A stretch of DNA of 64,000 nucleotides from Cheilinus undulatus (taxonomy: Eukaryota > Chordata > Actinopteri > Labriformes > Labridae). Below are positions 36,701 through 48,700 of this stretch, in pieces; position 1 is the stretch's first letter; each line of letters begins with the position of its first letter. The DNA lies in assembly GCF_018320785.1 (NCBI RefSeq), contig NC_054881.1, positions 14,694,275 through 14,758,274 on the forward strand. The letters run 5' to 3'. Position numbers and translations under genes: made by a program. The notes under the pieces are model-generated. The model was not told the origin of the DNA, did no database searches, and worked only from the letters and a program-made list of their open reading frames with translations.

Positions 36701-39700
36701 GTACTCAAGTTAAAGTGCAGTTACTGTGGTTAAAAACCACTGAAGTAGAAATAAAAGTACTGATTTCAACATGTATTTAAAAAAGTACAAGTGCCCCCAA
36801 AACTGCTCAATTACAGTATTGAGGGTAAATTGAATAAGTTGCTTTCCACCCCTGCTGATTTGCTTTTACCTTATGAGCCAAGTAGAGCCCCCAGGTCTCT
36901 ACTTGGGCCTGACCTGTTAACAGCTGGAAAGTTAGAACTTGGGATGCGTGTGGTTAAATTTGTTAATCAAATTAGCCTGCGCAAGATTTCATGAGTAGGC
37001 TGAACCTAAAATTTTTTTATAAACACAGGCTTGAAATCCCAGTCTATAATGATCTTTTAAACTGCAATGAACTTCCGGCCACTAGAGGCCGCTGTAGCCT
37101 CAGTGAATGGCTGCTGCCTTCCTGTCTGAGCTTTCTCATGGCACTTCCCAGCTGCAAATATGAGAAGCTTAGCAGTTAGCGTGTAGTAGGAACAGTGCTG
37201 TAGGACAGTTTTTCAAAGTAATAAATGGAAATAAAGTGGTATGTAGGCTGTGGAGGGTTGAACTTGCGTATTTTTACTCAATGGAAGAGAAGAGTCCACA
37301 TATCACAGCATGATATTAATCTGCAAAGACAACGAAGGCTAGCGGAGGTAGCTGCTAATGTTAGCTATGCTCTACACAGAATATCAGGCTCACATCACAC
37401 AACGACCCTGTGATGACTTTGACTGTATTTGAAGTATTTTCTTCTCTTTAGACTAGCCGTTTTAACAGAATTTAACTCGGCATTTAGCCAAATGGGGAAA
37501 TACACGCCTAGGACGGCCCTAGTCAGAACCAAACTTGCCTTATCTTTTAATGTTTTTATTCCCATTTTAGCACCTTTTTATTTGATTTATGTCATTTTTA
37601 TTTATTGAATTTTATTTTATGATATTTCATAATAATAATTACAATTCCTCACAGGAGCTTTAAATTATCCCCAAGAGCCAAACAAAACCAAATCTTATCA
37701 TTGATTATTGGAAATCAGTCAGAGGCAAAGGAAGGAGAGTGGACACCATTGACTGATTAGCAGGAAAAGAAAAAGGAGAGAACCGTTATTCAAATCCACA
37801 CACAGGAAGCTCTGATTGGATGACTGAGCTCAGAATCAGCGTCCTTGAGGGTTAGCACAGCACTCCACTGCAAAAAGACTTGAGGAGAGAGCACCCAAAA
37901 GAGGAGGGGTGGTTTAAAATCTTAACATTAGCGTCCTCAGATCCTCTCTACTCAGATCCTCGTCCAATCAAACTGTAGAAAATTAACTGATCTGCTTAAA
38001 CTCGGATGCCTTTTGTGCAAGACATCAGAGACAGAGAGAGACGAGGGGATGACGAGGGAAAACAAAAAAATCAAGCAAGGCTTTGAAGACTGAATTGTGG
38101 GTAGGAGGGTAAAACAATGGCGGCAGACTCCAAACCCTGAGGAGCATGAGAGGACACAGCAGGCAGGGGTTCCCCCACTCCCAGTGCAGAGCCTGAGCAG
38201 AAGGGGGAGGGAAGCGTAGGGCCAGATTTTAGGGGCAACTCCACTTCGTGTCGAGTACCTGGAGCCTGATCTGCGCCTACCACCGGTTCCTTGCTGAGGG
38301 CTCGCAGCACTGCACAGTGGAACTCCTTCTGTGGGGAATCTGGAGCTGAAAGGATCTCTTTAGCGGACGTTAAAACTTCATCAACGACCGCCTCTGCAGA
38401 ACGCTTGATGCTCTGTAATGGGTCCTCTTCACCGGAGAGGTCAACAGGGGGGGAGGCCGGCTCAGGAGCTGCTGTCGGTGGGGGCTTCTCTAAGCTGGGT
38501 GGGTCAGATGTAGACTGTGGAGGTTTGGAGTCGGAGGCTTGCCTGCTTGGTTGCTTTTCAGGCTCAGGACAGGGAGCAGTGGAGGCTGATGCCTGCTTAC
38601 TATCATCTCTTCCCTGCACTGTGAATTCATGTGTGTGGAGAGATAACATCACAGTTTGGCCTGGAGAAGGTCAGTACTTTTTATACGAAGCTGTGAGCCA
38701 TTTTTTTAGACATTTAATATTTTCTATAAATTATTCTCACTCTAATGCAGTTCAGAAAAATAAAGAAACCACTGAAAAATAGGATCTCTTTGGTTCTTCT
38801 GTTTACAGTATTAGCATTTGAATAAAATTAGCAGGTTATTCTTTTCTTTATACAACAGTATACGTCGCAACTTTCAAATATTCTCATTTATGTCTTATTT
38901 CCTGAAAATGACAGCTGGTTAAAATACATTTTTAAGACTAACAATGCAGCATAAACAGTTTCATATTGTTTGACACAGCAGAATAAATCTGTTAAAGGAA
39001 CTTGAAATGGTGGCTAAGCTAGCAGCAGAAACAATCTAAAAATTGATTAAAAATGGATAAAAAGTTGTTCAGTATCAGAGTTGCTGGTGTGGATTTAATC
39101 TTTAAAGACCCTGGAAAGTCAAGGGGATGATTCCAATATTTTAGGTGCATATTTCTGGGCTGACTTTTTGAACTTCACTCAGTTTGATGTGAATATGATG
39201 TGTCCTGACGGGAGAAAAACACATGCAGGAAACTGGTGTTTTGTTTTGATTCTCTGGCAGTAAAAAGCACTTTAAAAGCACCTAAACTGCTGAGCTGGTG
39301 CAGCAAATGGACTAATTTTTATGTGTTTATCAAACCCTCTTAATTGCCAATAATGTCTGATCAGTGGATTTCAGTGAAACTGATCAAACATTAAGCCAAT
39401 CGGAAAAAAATACTTTAAATCTGAATCATTTTTAGGGTTACTTTAGAAGCTGTAGGGGTGTTTTTAAAAGGAAAAGAAACAAATCCCAAAATACAACAAC
39501 ATATTTTGCCCCCTGCATAATTTCTTAATCTAATCATCAACTGGGCAGTGGTTCTCAACCTTTTTTCCTTTGAGCCCCCCTACTTATAACTAAGAAAACT
39601 TGAGCAACCCCAGGACTGATCCAAAAAATTAGTGATACTTTGTGGCCAAAATTAACATCACTTTTGATGATTTTTTTGTATAAATCCAAACAAAAAAGCC

Positions 39701-42700
39701 CTAAAACAAAATAGCCCTAAAAACAAATTCGTCTACCCAAAATCATTGTATGAGTTATTTATAAGTGTAATACCATGATTCTTGTTAATATGTGCGCTTT
39801 CGTAAGGGGGTTCCTGACCCCAGGTTGGGAACCAAGGTTCTATGGGCTGTATGGGTAGCTGATGGGGGCTGATGTGGACCCAGTCTGCCAGTTGATGATC
39901 ACTGGTGTCATCAACTTGAGTCACAATCTAACTAGTTTTAATGCTTACAGCAGAACTTAAGACATGAATTGTTTATAGCTGGTGCAAAAGGCCACAGGCT
40001 TATTTCAGCAAACGATGATTTTGAACACCTCCTCAATTAAAACATCTGGTGTTTAAAACTTTATTTTTCTTAACCAGCTGTCTTTCTCTGTAAACAAAAG
40101 ACCAAAATGAAAATGTTCTACTTGAAAGTTTGGAGAAATGCTGAATATCATAAACAAATGTGTTTTTTTTTTTTTCAAACACAAATCTGCAAACAGTAGA
40201 CAAGAGGAAAAAATGTTTCTCTCAAGTTTTCTTCTCCTTACTTTTACAGGAGCTTAACAATTAGAATATTTGCAAAATCTGAACAGGATATCTGGAGAAT
40301 AAAGATCAAAATTAGGCAGCATTAACACATAACAGGTCAAACTGTTTATCCTCCCTGCATTGGACTCATATCTTTAGAATAATTATATCTTAGGTGTAAT
40401 ATGCATTGCCTTGAAGAGGGTCAAAGAAGAGCGATTACAGAAGGAGGAAGCAATGAGTCACACATTACAAATGCTTCATGTATTCAGAGTAAATTACCCT
40501 GAGAAATGTGTTAAAACTGCAGAGACATAGCACTCATCCACGGTGATAAAACGCTGCCTACACCAGTTATCATGTACATTATTATCACATCAAAATGCAA
40601 TTAAAAAAACAATCTGTGTTGGAGAAAAAGCTGAATAAATCGGTCTTTCTGGTATGGGTGCCATCTTCATTTTACCTTCAGGCCCTTTCTGTTTCTGCTC
40701 CACCTCCTTGCGGTATTCTTCCAGCTCCTGGTCGGTGAGTTTGGTGAACGGGTTCGGACCCTGCTTGGTGACGATGACCTTCGTCTGGTACTCCTTCTCA
40801 ATGATGGCCTTGGAGGCGGTCACTAGCTCCCCCTACAGGGCACAAAGAAGACAGACAAGGAACAGTGAGACACTGAAGTTGAAAACACACGTTACTGCAG
40901 TCAATAAATGAAGGAATTATTTAATTTAGAGAGAAATAGGTGCTCTTTTGTTTGTGCAAGGGTAAAAAGATTCGACAAATGTTAACAGCATTATCAGATT
41001 TAGTTAGGCTGAAAGTGACATGGCTCCAGCATATGATCTGAAGATACAGCTATTAAGCTAGAAAATACAAGAAAACTTTTATAAAATATATATAGTTATC
41101 TATTTGGCATAAGCCGTTATTACTTCTACTGAAAAGCCAAACACAGACGGATCTGAGCCAACAGTGCAATGTCAGGCAAGAGCAGAGCTAGAGCCATGTT
41201 TATGATCATACACCTACAAAAGCAGAGGCTTATTAAAATAACGCTTTATCCACCTTATTCCTCCTACTGTAGATATGATTATGGGTGGAGTTTCTGGCGA
41301 TATAGCTTAGGTAAAAGATTATTTAAGTGTAAAGTCTGTGTCCCACCTCCTTTGACAAAATCAGCCTTTTAACTATGAATATACTGATACAGCTCAAAGC
41401 TTTAGAGTTTGATAATAGCTTGGTCTTTTGCAGCAGCAGAGCTTATAAAGTCAGCTAAATATGCTTAAGTACATTATCTGAGGCATTTCTTCATATTGTT
41501 CCCCTCCTTGGATATCGAGTTCTCCGACAGTTAGGATTACTGTCTGTTGATATAGAAAATGCTGGTTCTGCATTCACTGACAGGAAGCACAGGAAGTCAC
41601 GCATTAAGCAAGGCATAAGGTGGACACTAAGGCTGCCTCAACAGGAATTTAAACTTTTACATGATGAAAGTTAAAATCAAACATTGTTGATACCTGTTCT
41701 GTACCATGGCAACACAATGAAGTCTTAGGCACCCAATACCTGATCATTTCTTGTGTTTAATTACTTAATAATGCAGTCAAATTCCTGCAAACTGCACATA
41801 TAATTTGGCTGCGTACATATTTGTACAACTTGGACAGTGCTCTCCCTTTCTGGCAACTTTTGGTGGAAACATGGTTGAACATCTTTATGCTCTTTATGCA
41901 TTTTATTTATTTTATTCCACCACTTATTGTTAAAATAGCACAAATGCACCCTTTTTTAATTCCATGGTATCAACATTTATCAAAATATTGAAAATTTAGA
42001 TAGGACATGCAGCAAAAATCACCACCACTAGATCTACTGCCTTTCCTTTTTACTACCCATAGTAAAATGAAAACATACAGGTGCATCTCAAAAAATAAGA
42101 AAAATATCATTTAAAAAGATTTTGTTTTGCTGTGATTTATTTAAAGAAGTTAAACTTCCATTTATTCTAGATTCATCTCACACAAAGTAAAATACTTCAA
42201 GATTTTATTAGTTTTAATTTTGATGATTATAGCTTACAACTCTCAAACAATCATTATCTTAAAATATTAGACCAGCGGCTCTCAAACTTGCGCCTGGGGA
42301 CCCCTGGGGGTCCGCGAGCCACAGCTTGGGGGTCTGCGAAATAATTTGAAATAAATTATCAAAGTAATGCCAAGTTATTAAAAAGCAAATAAATGCATAT
42401 AGGGACCACAACACCATAAAACAACCACACTAAACCAGTGACTCCCACATAAGTCAGCTTTGGGTCAGTGAAAACTCAGATATGATTGTGAGATATCACA
42501 TAAATCTATCACTCGTCACACATCAGTCTTTTTGCTCAGGATGCATTTGGTCTGCAGGTCCAGCTAGCAACAATGGATAAATATTTAAGCATGTCCACTT
42601 CATCAAGTGATGCCAGACCCAAACCAGGTAAACTGAGAAAATATGATGACAGCTATCTAGAGTTTGGTTTAATTGAGAACGGTGACGGAAGACCAGAATA

Positions 42701-45700
42701 TGTTGAGTGTCTTCATGTAAAGCCATGAAGCCCACCAAGCTAAAGTTCTATTTGATAACAAGGCATGCAGCGTTGAAGGACAAAAAGATTTTTCCGACAA
42801 AAGGGTTAGGAATACATGCGCCAGAAAACACGAATGTGAACCTGACCACAACCCAGAAAAAACACAGAGGGCTTCTCATTTGGCTGCTCAAAGGATCGCA
42901 AAAAGTGAGAAACCACACTCAATTGGACAAGAGCTTATATTTAGGTTGAAGAGTTTAAAATCTAGGAGTACAAATGGCAGTTAACATATGTTTAATCAGT
43001 GCGAGGGTTATGTGGGGGTCCTTGGAAAATTTTTCGCCTTGTATGGGGTCCCAAGCCCCAAAAAGTTTGAGAACCCCTGTATTAGACTATTGTGGAAATG
43101 CCCAATTTTCAAAGGTTTTCTAAGCCCTTATTGTTTCACTCTGGTTCAGTACACACAACTGCGATCACTGAGAACACCGCTGACTTGATAAAAGTCCAGA
43201 ATACAGTCTTTGGCATCCTGCACAAGGAGAGTAAGCCACAGAAGGTCCTTAATAAAAGGGCAGGCTATTCTCAGAGGCTGTATAGAGCACATTTATGGAA
43301 AGTTGACTGTCAGGGAAAAGTGTGGCAAGAAAGGTGCACAAGCAACAGAGTTGAGCTCAGCCTTCAGGCGACTGACAAACAAAGCAGATTCAAGAACTTA
43401 GGGGAGCTTAACAAGGACTGGACCGAGGCTGCAAGAGCCACCAGACATAGATGGATCCACGAAATGGACTATAAATGTTGTGTTCCTATTGTCGAGGGAC
43501 TCTTGAACCACAGAGATCATCAGCTTCTCACTTGGGCTAAGGAGAAAAAGAACTAGACCGTTGCTCAGTGGTTCAAAGTCCTGTTCTCAGAGAAGTCAAT
43601 TTTGCATTTTATTTGGAAATCAAGGCACAGAATCCAAGGTGCTTGAAGTCCAGTGTCAAGTTCATCATATAATAAATCCTGTTTTTTGATTAGTGTTTGG
43701 TCATATTGTAATTTTTTGGAGATAGTGTTATTTTTTTACTTTATTGTTAGCTGTAAGCCATAATTGTTAAGATTTTAAAATGTCTGGCATGTTCATTTTT
43801 AATGAAATAAATGTAGAAAATATGCAGGTTTCATATCTTGAATTAAATCATAAAAAACAGACATTCAAATTTTTGAGATATACAAGTAATATTGAAACCA
43901 AAAATCTCCTTGCTCTAAAACAACAAGATCCAAACATCAATCAGGGATGTGATTTGTTGAGGAAGAAAAAGATGCAGAAATATTGCTTACAAGTTTAATT
44001 TATCAAAACAGACATTTGTCTTCGGCAACAACCTCTTTAGGTCAAGTTTAACTAAAAACTGTAGTAATGTTTGCTTAGATAATCTAAACATTACAACAAA
44101 AGAGTCCAGAATCCAGACCTTCCCAATCCCATCAGTCTGTCTCTTTCTGCCATGTATCTGCTTCAGTTTATTAGCAGTTCATTCTGTCCAAACAGCACAT
44201 CCTCTATTTTCAAAAGGTTTCATACAAAATTTGGCTACAACAGGTGAGCTGTGAGGATGGAGCAAAAATAAGAGTGTGGATATGTGTTAGCAGCAATCAG
44301 CTGCACAGAACAATGAAGCAATGGCATTAACTTGTGACAAACATGAGACGTTGCACTGCAATCAATGCATTAAGAAAGGCAAAACAGTGGGCATTTCTCT
44401 CTTTATTTCTGATCACCTATTAAGCATGTGTCACAGATGCATGGCATTATTGAGAGGGATCACATGGAGAAAATGCTAAAGTTACTGTAAACACACCAGG
44501 GTAACCATAAGCATACCTGGCTGGCTATGAAGGATGACACTTTTATGGGTAAAGTCTCATGGGTAAACATTTCAGGCTGGAAAATCACATCCCTGATCAA
44601 CCTTTCGCTTCAAAGATCTGTCTAAACTTCTCAGACTCCAGACTGCAGAAACAGTAGCGCTGGTTGCATGACCATACTAAGAGGAAATGGCTTAAATCTT
44701 TTCATACAGGCCTATCAGCAAGCTCGGTGCAGTGACTGGAGGATGATGTGAACGACAGGTGAAAAGTATTGGTGACTGGAGCAGTAAGTACCTTTCTAAT
44801 TGAGCTAGCAGGACTATAGGACCCCTCGGACACATCGAGGCCGTCAATAGTGTCTGTACAGTCAGACAGAGGGGCGTCCTGCAATAGTAAACCCAGTGAG
44901 GGGGGGGCACAAGCCATCTTTTGAAACACTAGCACATTTTGAATCAGCAGTCTGTCAGGCAGGCGTGAATGTGTGCAGACATTCAGGAAGAAAGCAGCTT
45001 AAAGGTACAAAGGTGGAAAGAGAACTACAAAAACCATTGGAGGAAAATTAATATAACTGAGTATAACTTTTTCTTTAATGATCTTATCTGTGAGTAAAAG
45101 CACATTTATATACTGAGCACATAATTTAAGAGATTTCACTGCAGAAAAAAGGCACAGATGGTCCTTTTGTCTTCTTTGCTTGGTTAAAAACTACAGCAGT
45201 ATTTTATTTCTTTGGATTGTAAAAAGAAGGGTGAGTCAGCTTTAAGTTACAGCGTGTGTTACTTTCCACCTCTGCAAACAGACATAGCGTACAAACACTG
45301 AAGTGCATGCAAAGTGAGACGGATTTCAGAAATGATGGTGAGGCTCTAAAAAAGCAAAGCAGTGAGAGAAGCATGCTCTATAAAGGTGAACCATCCACAT
45401 GCAATAGCTTTATCTAAACACCAATACACATGATCGACTGCTTTGGTCTTACTGCTGACATGCTAGGTGAAGTCTGACCCAAAACTTTTCTTTATTAACA
45501 ACAATTAGCTCACTTTTTATTTCGTCCTGCCCCATATGGTGTTTTGTGTAAATGCTCAGGAAGTTATTTCCTCCCAAACAAAGACAAAGAGTGCATGCAC
45601 AGAATACATCTGAAAAATGACCATCATCTTCTCTGAATAAAAACCTCAAAGAAATGAGAGAAAATAAACGATGTATGACTGTGGACATAACTGGAGCTGG

Positions 45701-48700
45701 CAGGTTTGGAGAGCAGAGTGAGGTTACCTCTCTCACAACACTACTCACCTGCCAGATTGAATATCTCTGTGGTTGAAAAAATAATGTGACAGTTACAGCG
45801 TCACCCCATTCTCTGATAAAACAACATGGAGGACATCTTTTGTTCCTTGCTGCCCTTTTTACATTTTACATTGACTTGCATTTTGGGCATTCAGATACCA
45901 AATTGACTACAATAACAATATTTCTCCAGCGACAACTTGCAATCAGTGTTAACTTGCCTGCCTCATATGCAAATAACAGCCAATAATATATCATCACACC
46001 ACTAGAAAAACATATTGTGGGGAATTATCCCCAAACTCCACATAATAAGTAGGAATGCGTGCAGTTAAACGGTTGGAAATTTTGACAAAAAAGTCATGAC
46101 GGTTGACACCGGTCGCCAAATCTGAGCAAAAAAACAACCGTGGCGTAAAGGACTTAAAATTTGACCAGAAAGTCCTGACTATGGACTGATCACAAAATTT
46201 AAAATGCAAACTCAACCAGAGCAGAAACAACTCAAAATTTGATTCAAATGTCATGACCATGGACCTAGCACTAAATTTGATGCAAAAAAATTTACCACAG
46301 TGGAAAGGACTCAAAATGACTGTGGACCCGTCGCCAAATTTGAGAGGAAAATCATCACGTAAATGACTCGTAATTTGACCAAATGTCACGACTACACCGT
46401 CCCAAAATTGAGAGGAAAACTGATGAACGCCGAAACAAATCTGAATTTGACCAAAAAGTCATGACCGTGCATCTGTCCCCAAATTTGAGTGCAAAAATTA
46501 TACCACCACCAAAATATGATCCTGTCGCTAAATTTGAACAAAGAATTGTGGCCTTAAATACTCAAAACCTGACAAAAAATTTGAAAAGTCAAAAACCATC
46601 AAAAAATGGTCTTAAAAAATGGTTGTATACCTTAAATCTAATAAACTTTGTGGCGTACTGGTTAGATTGAAATGTTTACTCAATATAAGATGACAAGTTG
46701 TGAAGTTAGTTTACGGACGTAAATAAACCACACTTTTTGTTACTGGCACCACGAGTTCATGAGTCTTAAATGCATGCCAGTATGCATTACAATGTCATTT
46801 AGCAAACACTTTTGTCCAAAGCGATTTAGATCTGAGAGAAAGACAGGCGTTAAGGACCTTGCTCAGGGGCCCACACTGGGTACTGATCATACCCTGACCA
46901 CAACTGGAACCCCCAGTCTCCAACATAAACCACTGAGCTATCCCTGCATCTACACTAGCAAACCAGTCAGAATGGAGACATACTAGACCACCTCTGTTTG
47001 CAGTCTGTGCTATCAGATATCAAACCGTAGTCAGTATGCACTGAGGTGCATCCACACCTAGCATTAAGGATTACCATATGGTATTTGAATGCCCAGATGT
47101 TAACCTGTGTTAAAGGGAGGTCAAAAGGGGTTTAAGTGAAATAGAAACTGATGTCAGACCAGATTATAATAAACAGGTCTTGATTACAACCAAATTCTTC
47201 CTTAAAAAGCTCAAATGTCCAGGAAAACTTCACACAAAATTAACAATTTGAAGCATTTTTAATTTGAAGGGGACTCCAGACCTGGACAGAATTCTGTTTG
47301 TGATATAATTATTGATTTTAAACTGAATGAAAGACATTTTTTATCAGTATGAGACTTGTATTCATCTCCAGGTCAGGATAGCTGTAGCAGCGAGGGGTTT
47401 TAATGCATAAGAGTTCACAGACTGACCTGATTCAAGGAGCGCTCCACAACAGGACCAGCGGCACACAGAACCTGAGACTGGGGCCCTGCTGTCTTTATGT
47501 CCTGCAGATTCTGCTCCCGGATCTAAAATCACAAAAACATACTCATAAAAAAGGTAGACTCCATTTTTTGGAACTTTACACGGTCTGTGTTTAACAAAAT
47601 AAAAGGAGTAAAAAAAATTAAAAATCGATACCTTATTCCTCATCTCCAGCACTTCTTTAGGATTGGTGTTCAGTGGGATGAACTGATTGGCTACGGCAGC
47701 CTGGCGGAGTCCGTCTTCCTTTGTCCACTGTAAACACCACATGAAATGTTAAAAAAAACAACTGAAATCAGATGTGATGAATGACATTAAAACCCAGGCA
47801 CAAAAAATAGATTGAGACAAAATACTATGCAGGCTTCACAATACAAGAGTCATGCTGAACTGAAATGGAAAACGTTGGATGGCTGTAAAAACGGTTTGAA
47901 TGTAGAACGTGACCAATGATGATGAGGCACATTTAATAAACAATTAATTCACATTTACAAAAAATAAATTAAGAGGAGCTTATCAACATTTTTACAACAA
48001 AACTAAGTCTAGCTTTTTTTTATTTGAGCCTGGTTTATACTTCCCTGTCAAATCTAGCACGAGCATACACCCCAGGTTCATGTTACCCAGAACCTATGCA
48101 GAAGCTTGCAAAGGAAGCCTGAACTGCACCACTTGAAATGAATCAACACAGGCTGCAAGCCCTGTGATTGGTCCTGTAGGTAGTACTGAGTGATTGTCAG
48201 TCAACAGACATGTTGTGTTTCATCATCCATGTCACCAATAGGGTTGGGTATCATTTGGATTTTTCCTGATACCAGTGCTAAATCGATACTTTTTAAAGGG
48301 TGACTGCCTAAATGGTGCCTAATTCAATACTTTTGAGAAAAGTGTTTTAAAAGTCGCCTTTGTGTCTTTCCTTTGGAGTGATGTGAATCAGGTTGGGGTG
48401 GCAATGAACCAAAATGAAGCACCGGAATCTGTCTTGTAATTCAGTATGGTAGGTATCAGATGTCTTGGTACCGGTACTATGTTGGTACTGGATTTCGATA
48501 CTCAACCCTAGTCTCCAAGTGGCAAAACAAGCTAAAAAAACTCCTCTGTCCTCTGCCTAAGATGATTGAGTGGCCATTTATTCCATTTCCTACTATGCCC
48601 TATCTCTTTGGTTCCAACCTGGGGTCTGGGACCCCCCTGGGGGGTGCCAAAGATCTTAGGGGGGGTGTGTGGCTTTGTCTAGTCTGGTGCTGCCAAAATT

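Larger units (their letters stand above)
40833..44791. other. add1: ADD1 intron holding a Tc1 element with a hAT insertion
   Basis: About half of this 4-kb intron is the composite 42078-43886. Outside it, no exon or element with clear ends was found. Confidence 0.7.
44879..47426. other. add1: ADD1 intron with minisatellite and dispersed repeat
   Basis: It contains the degenerate minisatellite at 46065-46600 and a dispersed repeat at about 46795-46950. The remainder shows no supported exon. Confidence 0.65.

Noticed and set aside
38291..38782. 163-residue open frame on the + strand
   Set aside because: It overlaps the ADD1 exon at 38259-38618 in antisense, and the part beyond it has no splice or domain support.
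43092..43556. 154-residue open frame on the + strand
   Set aside because: It is decayed transposase-like sequence of the Tc1 element, not a host gene.
46065..46600. CRISPR-like array
   Set aside because: The repeat units are long, unequal and contiguous without unique spacers, and the DNA is from a vertebrate.
46383..46670. 95-residue open frame on the + strand
   Set aside because: It lies inside the minisatellite and reads its units; no known domain.
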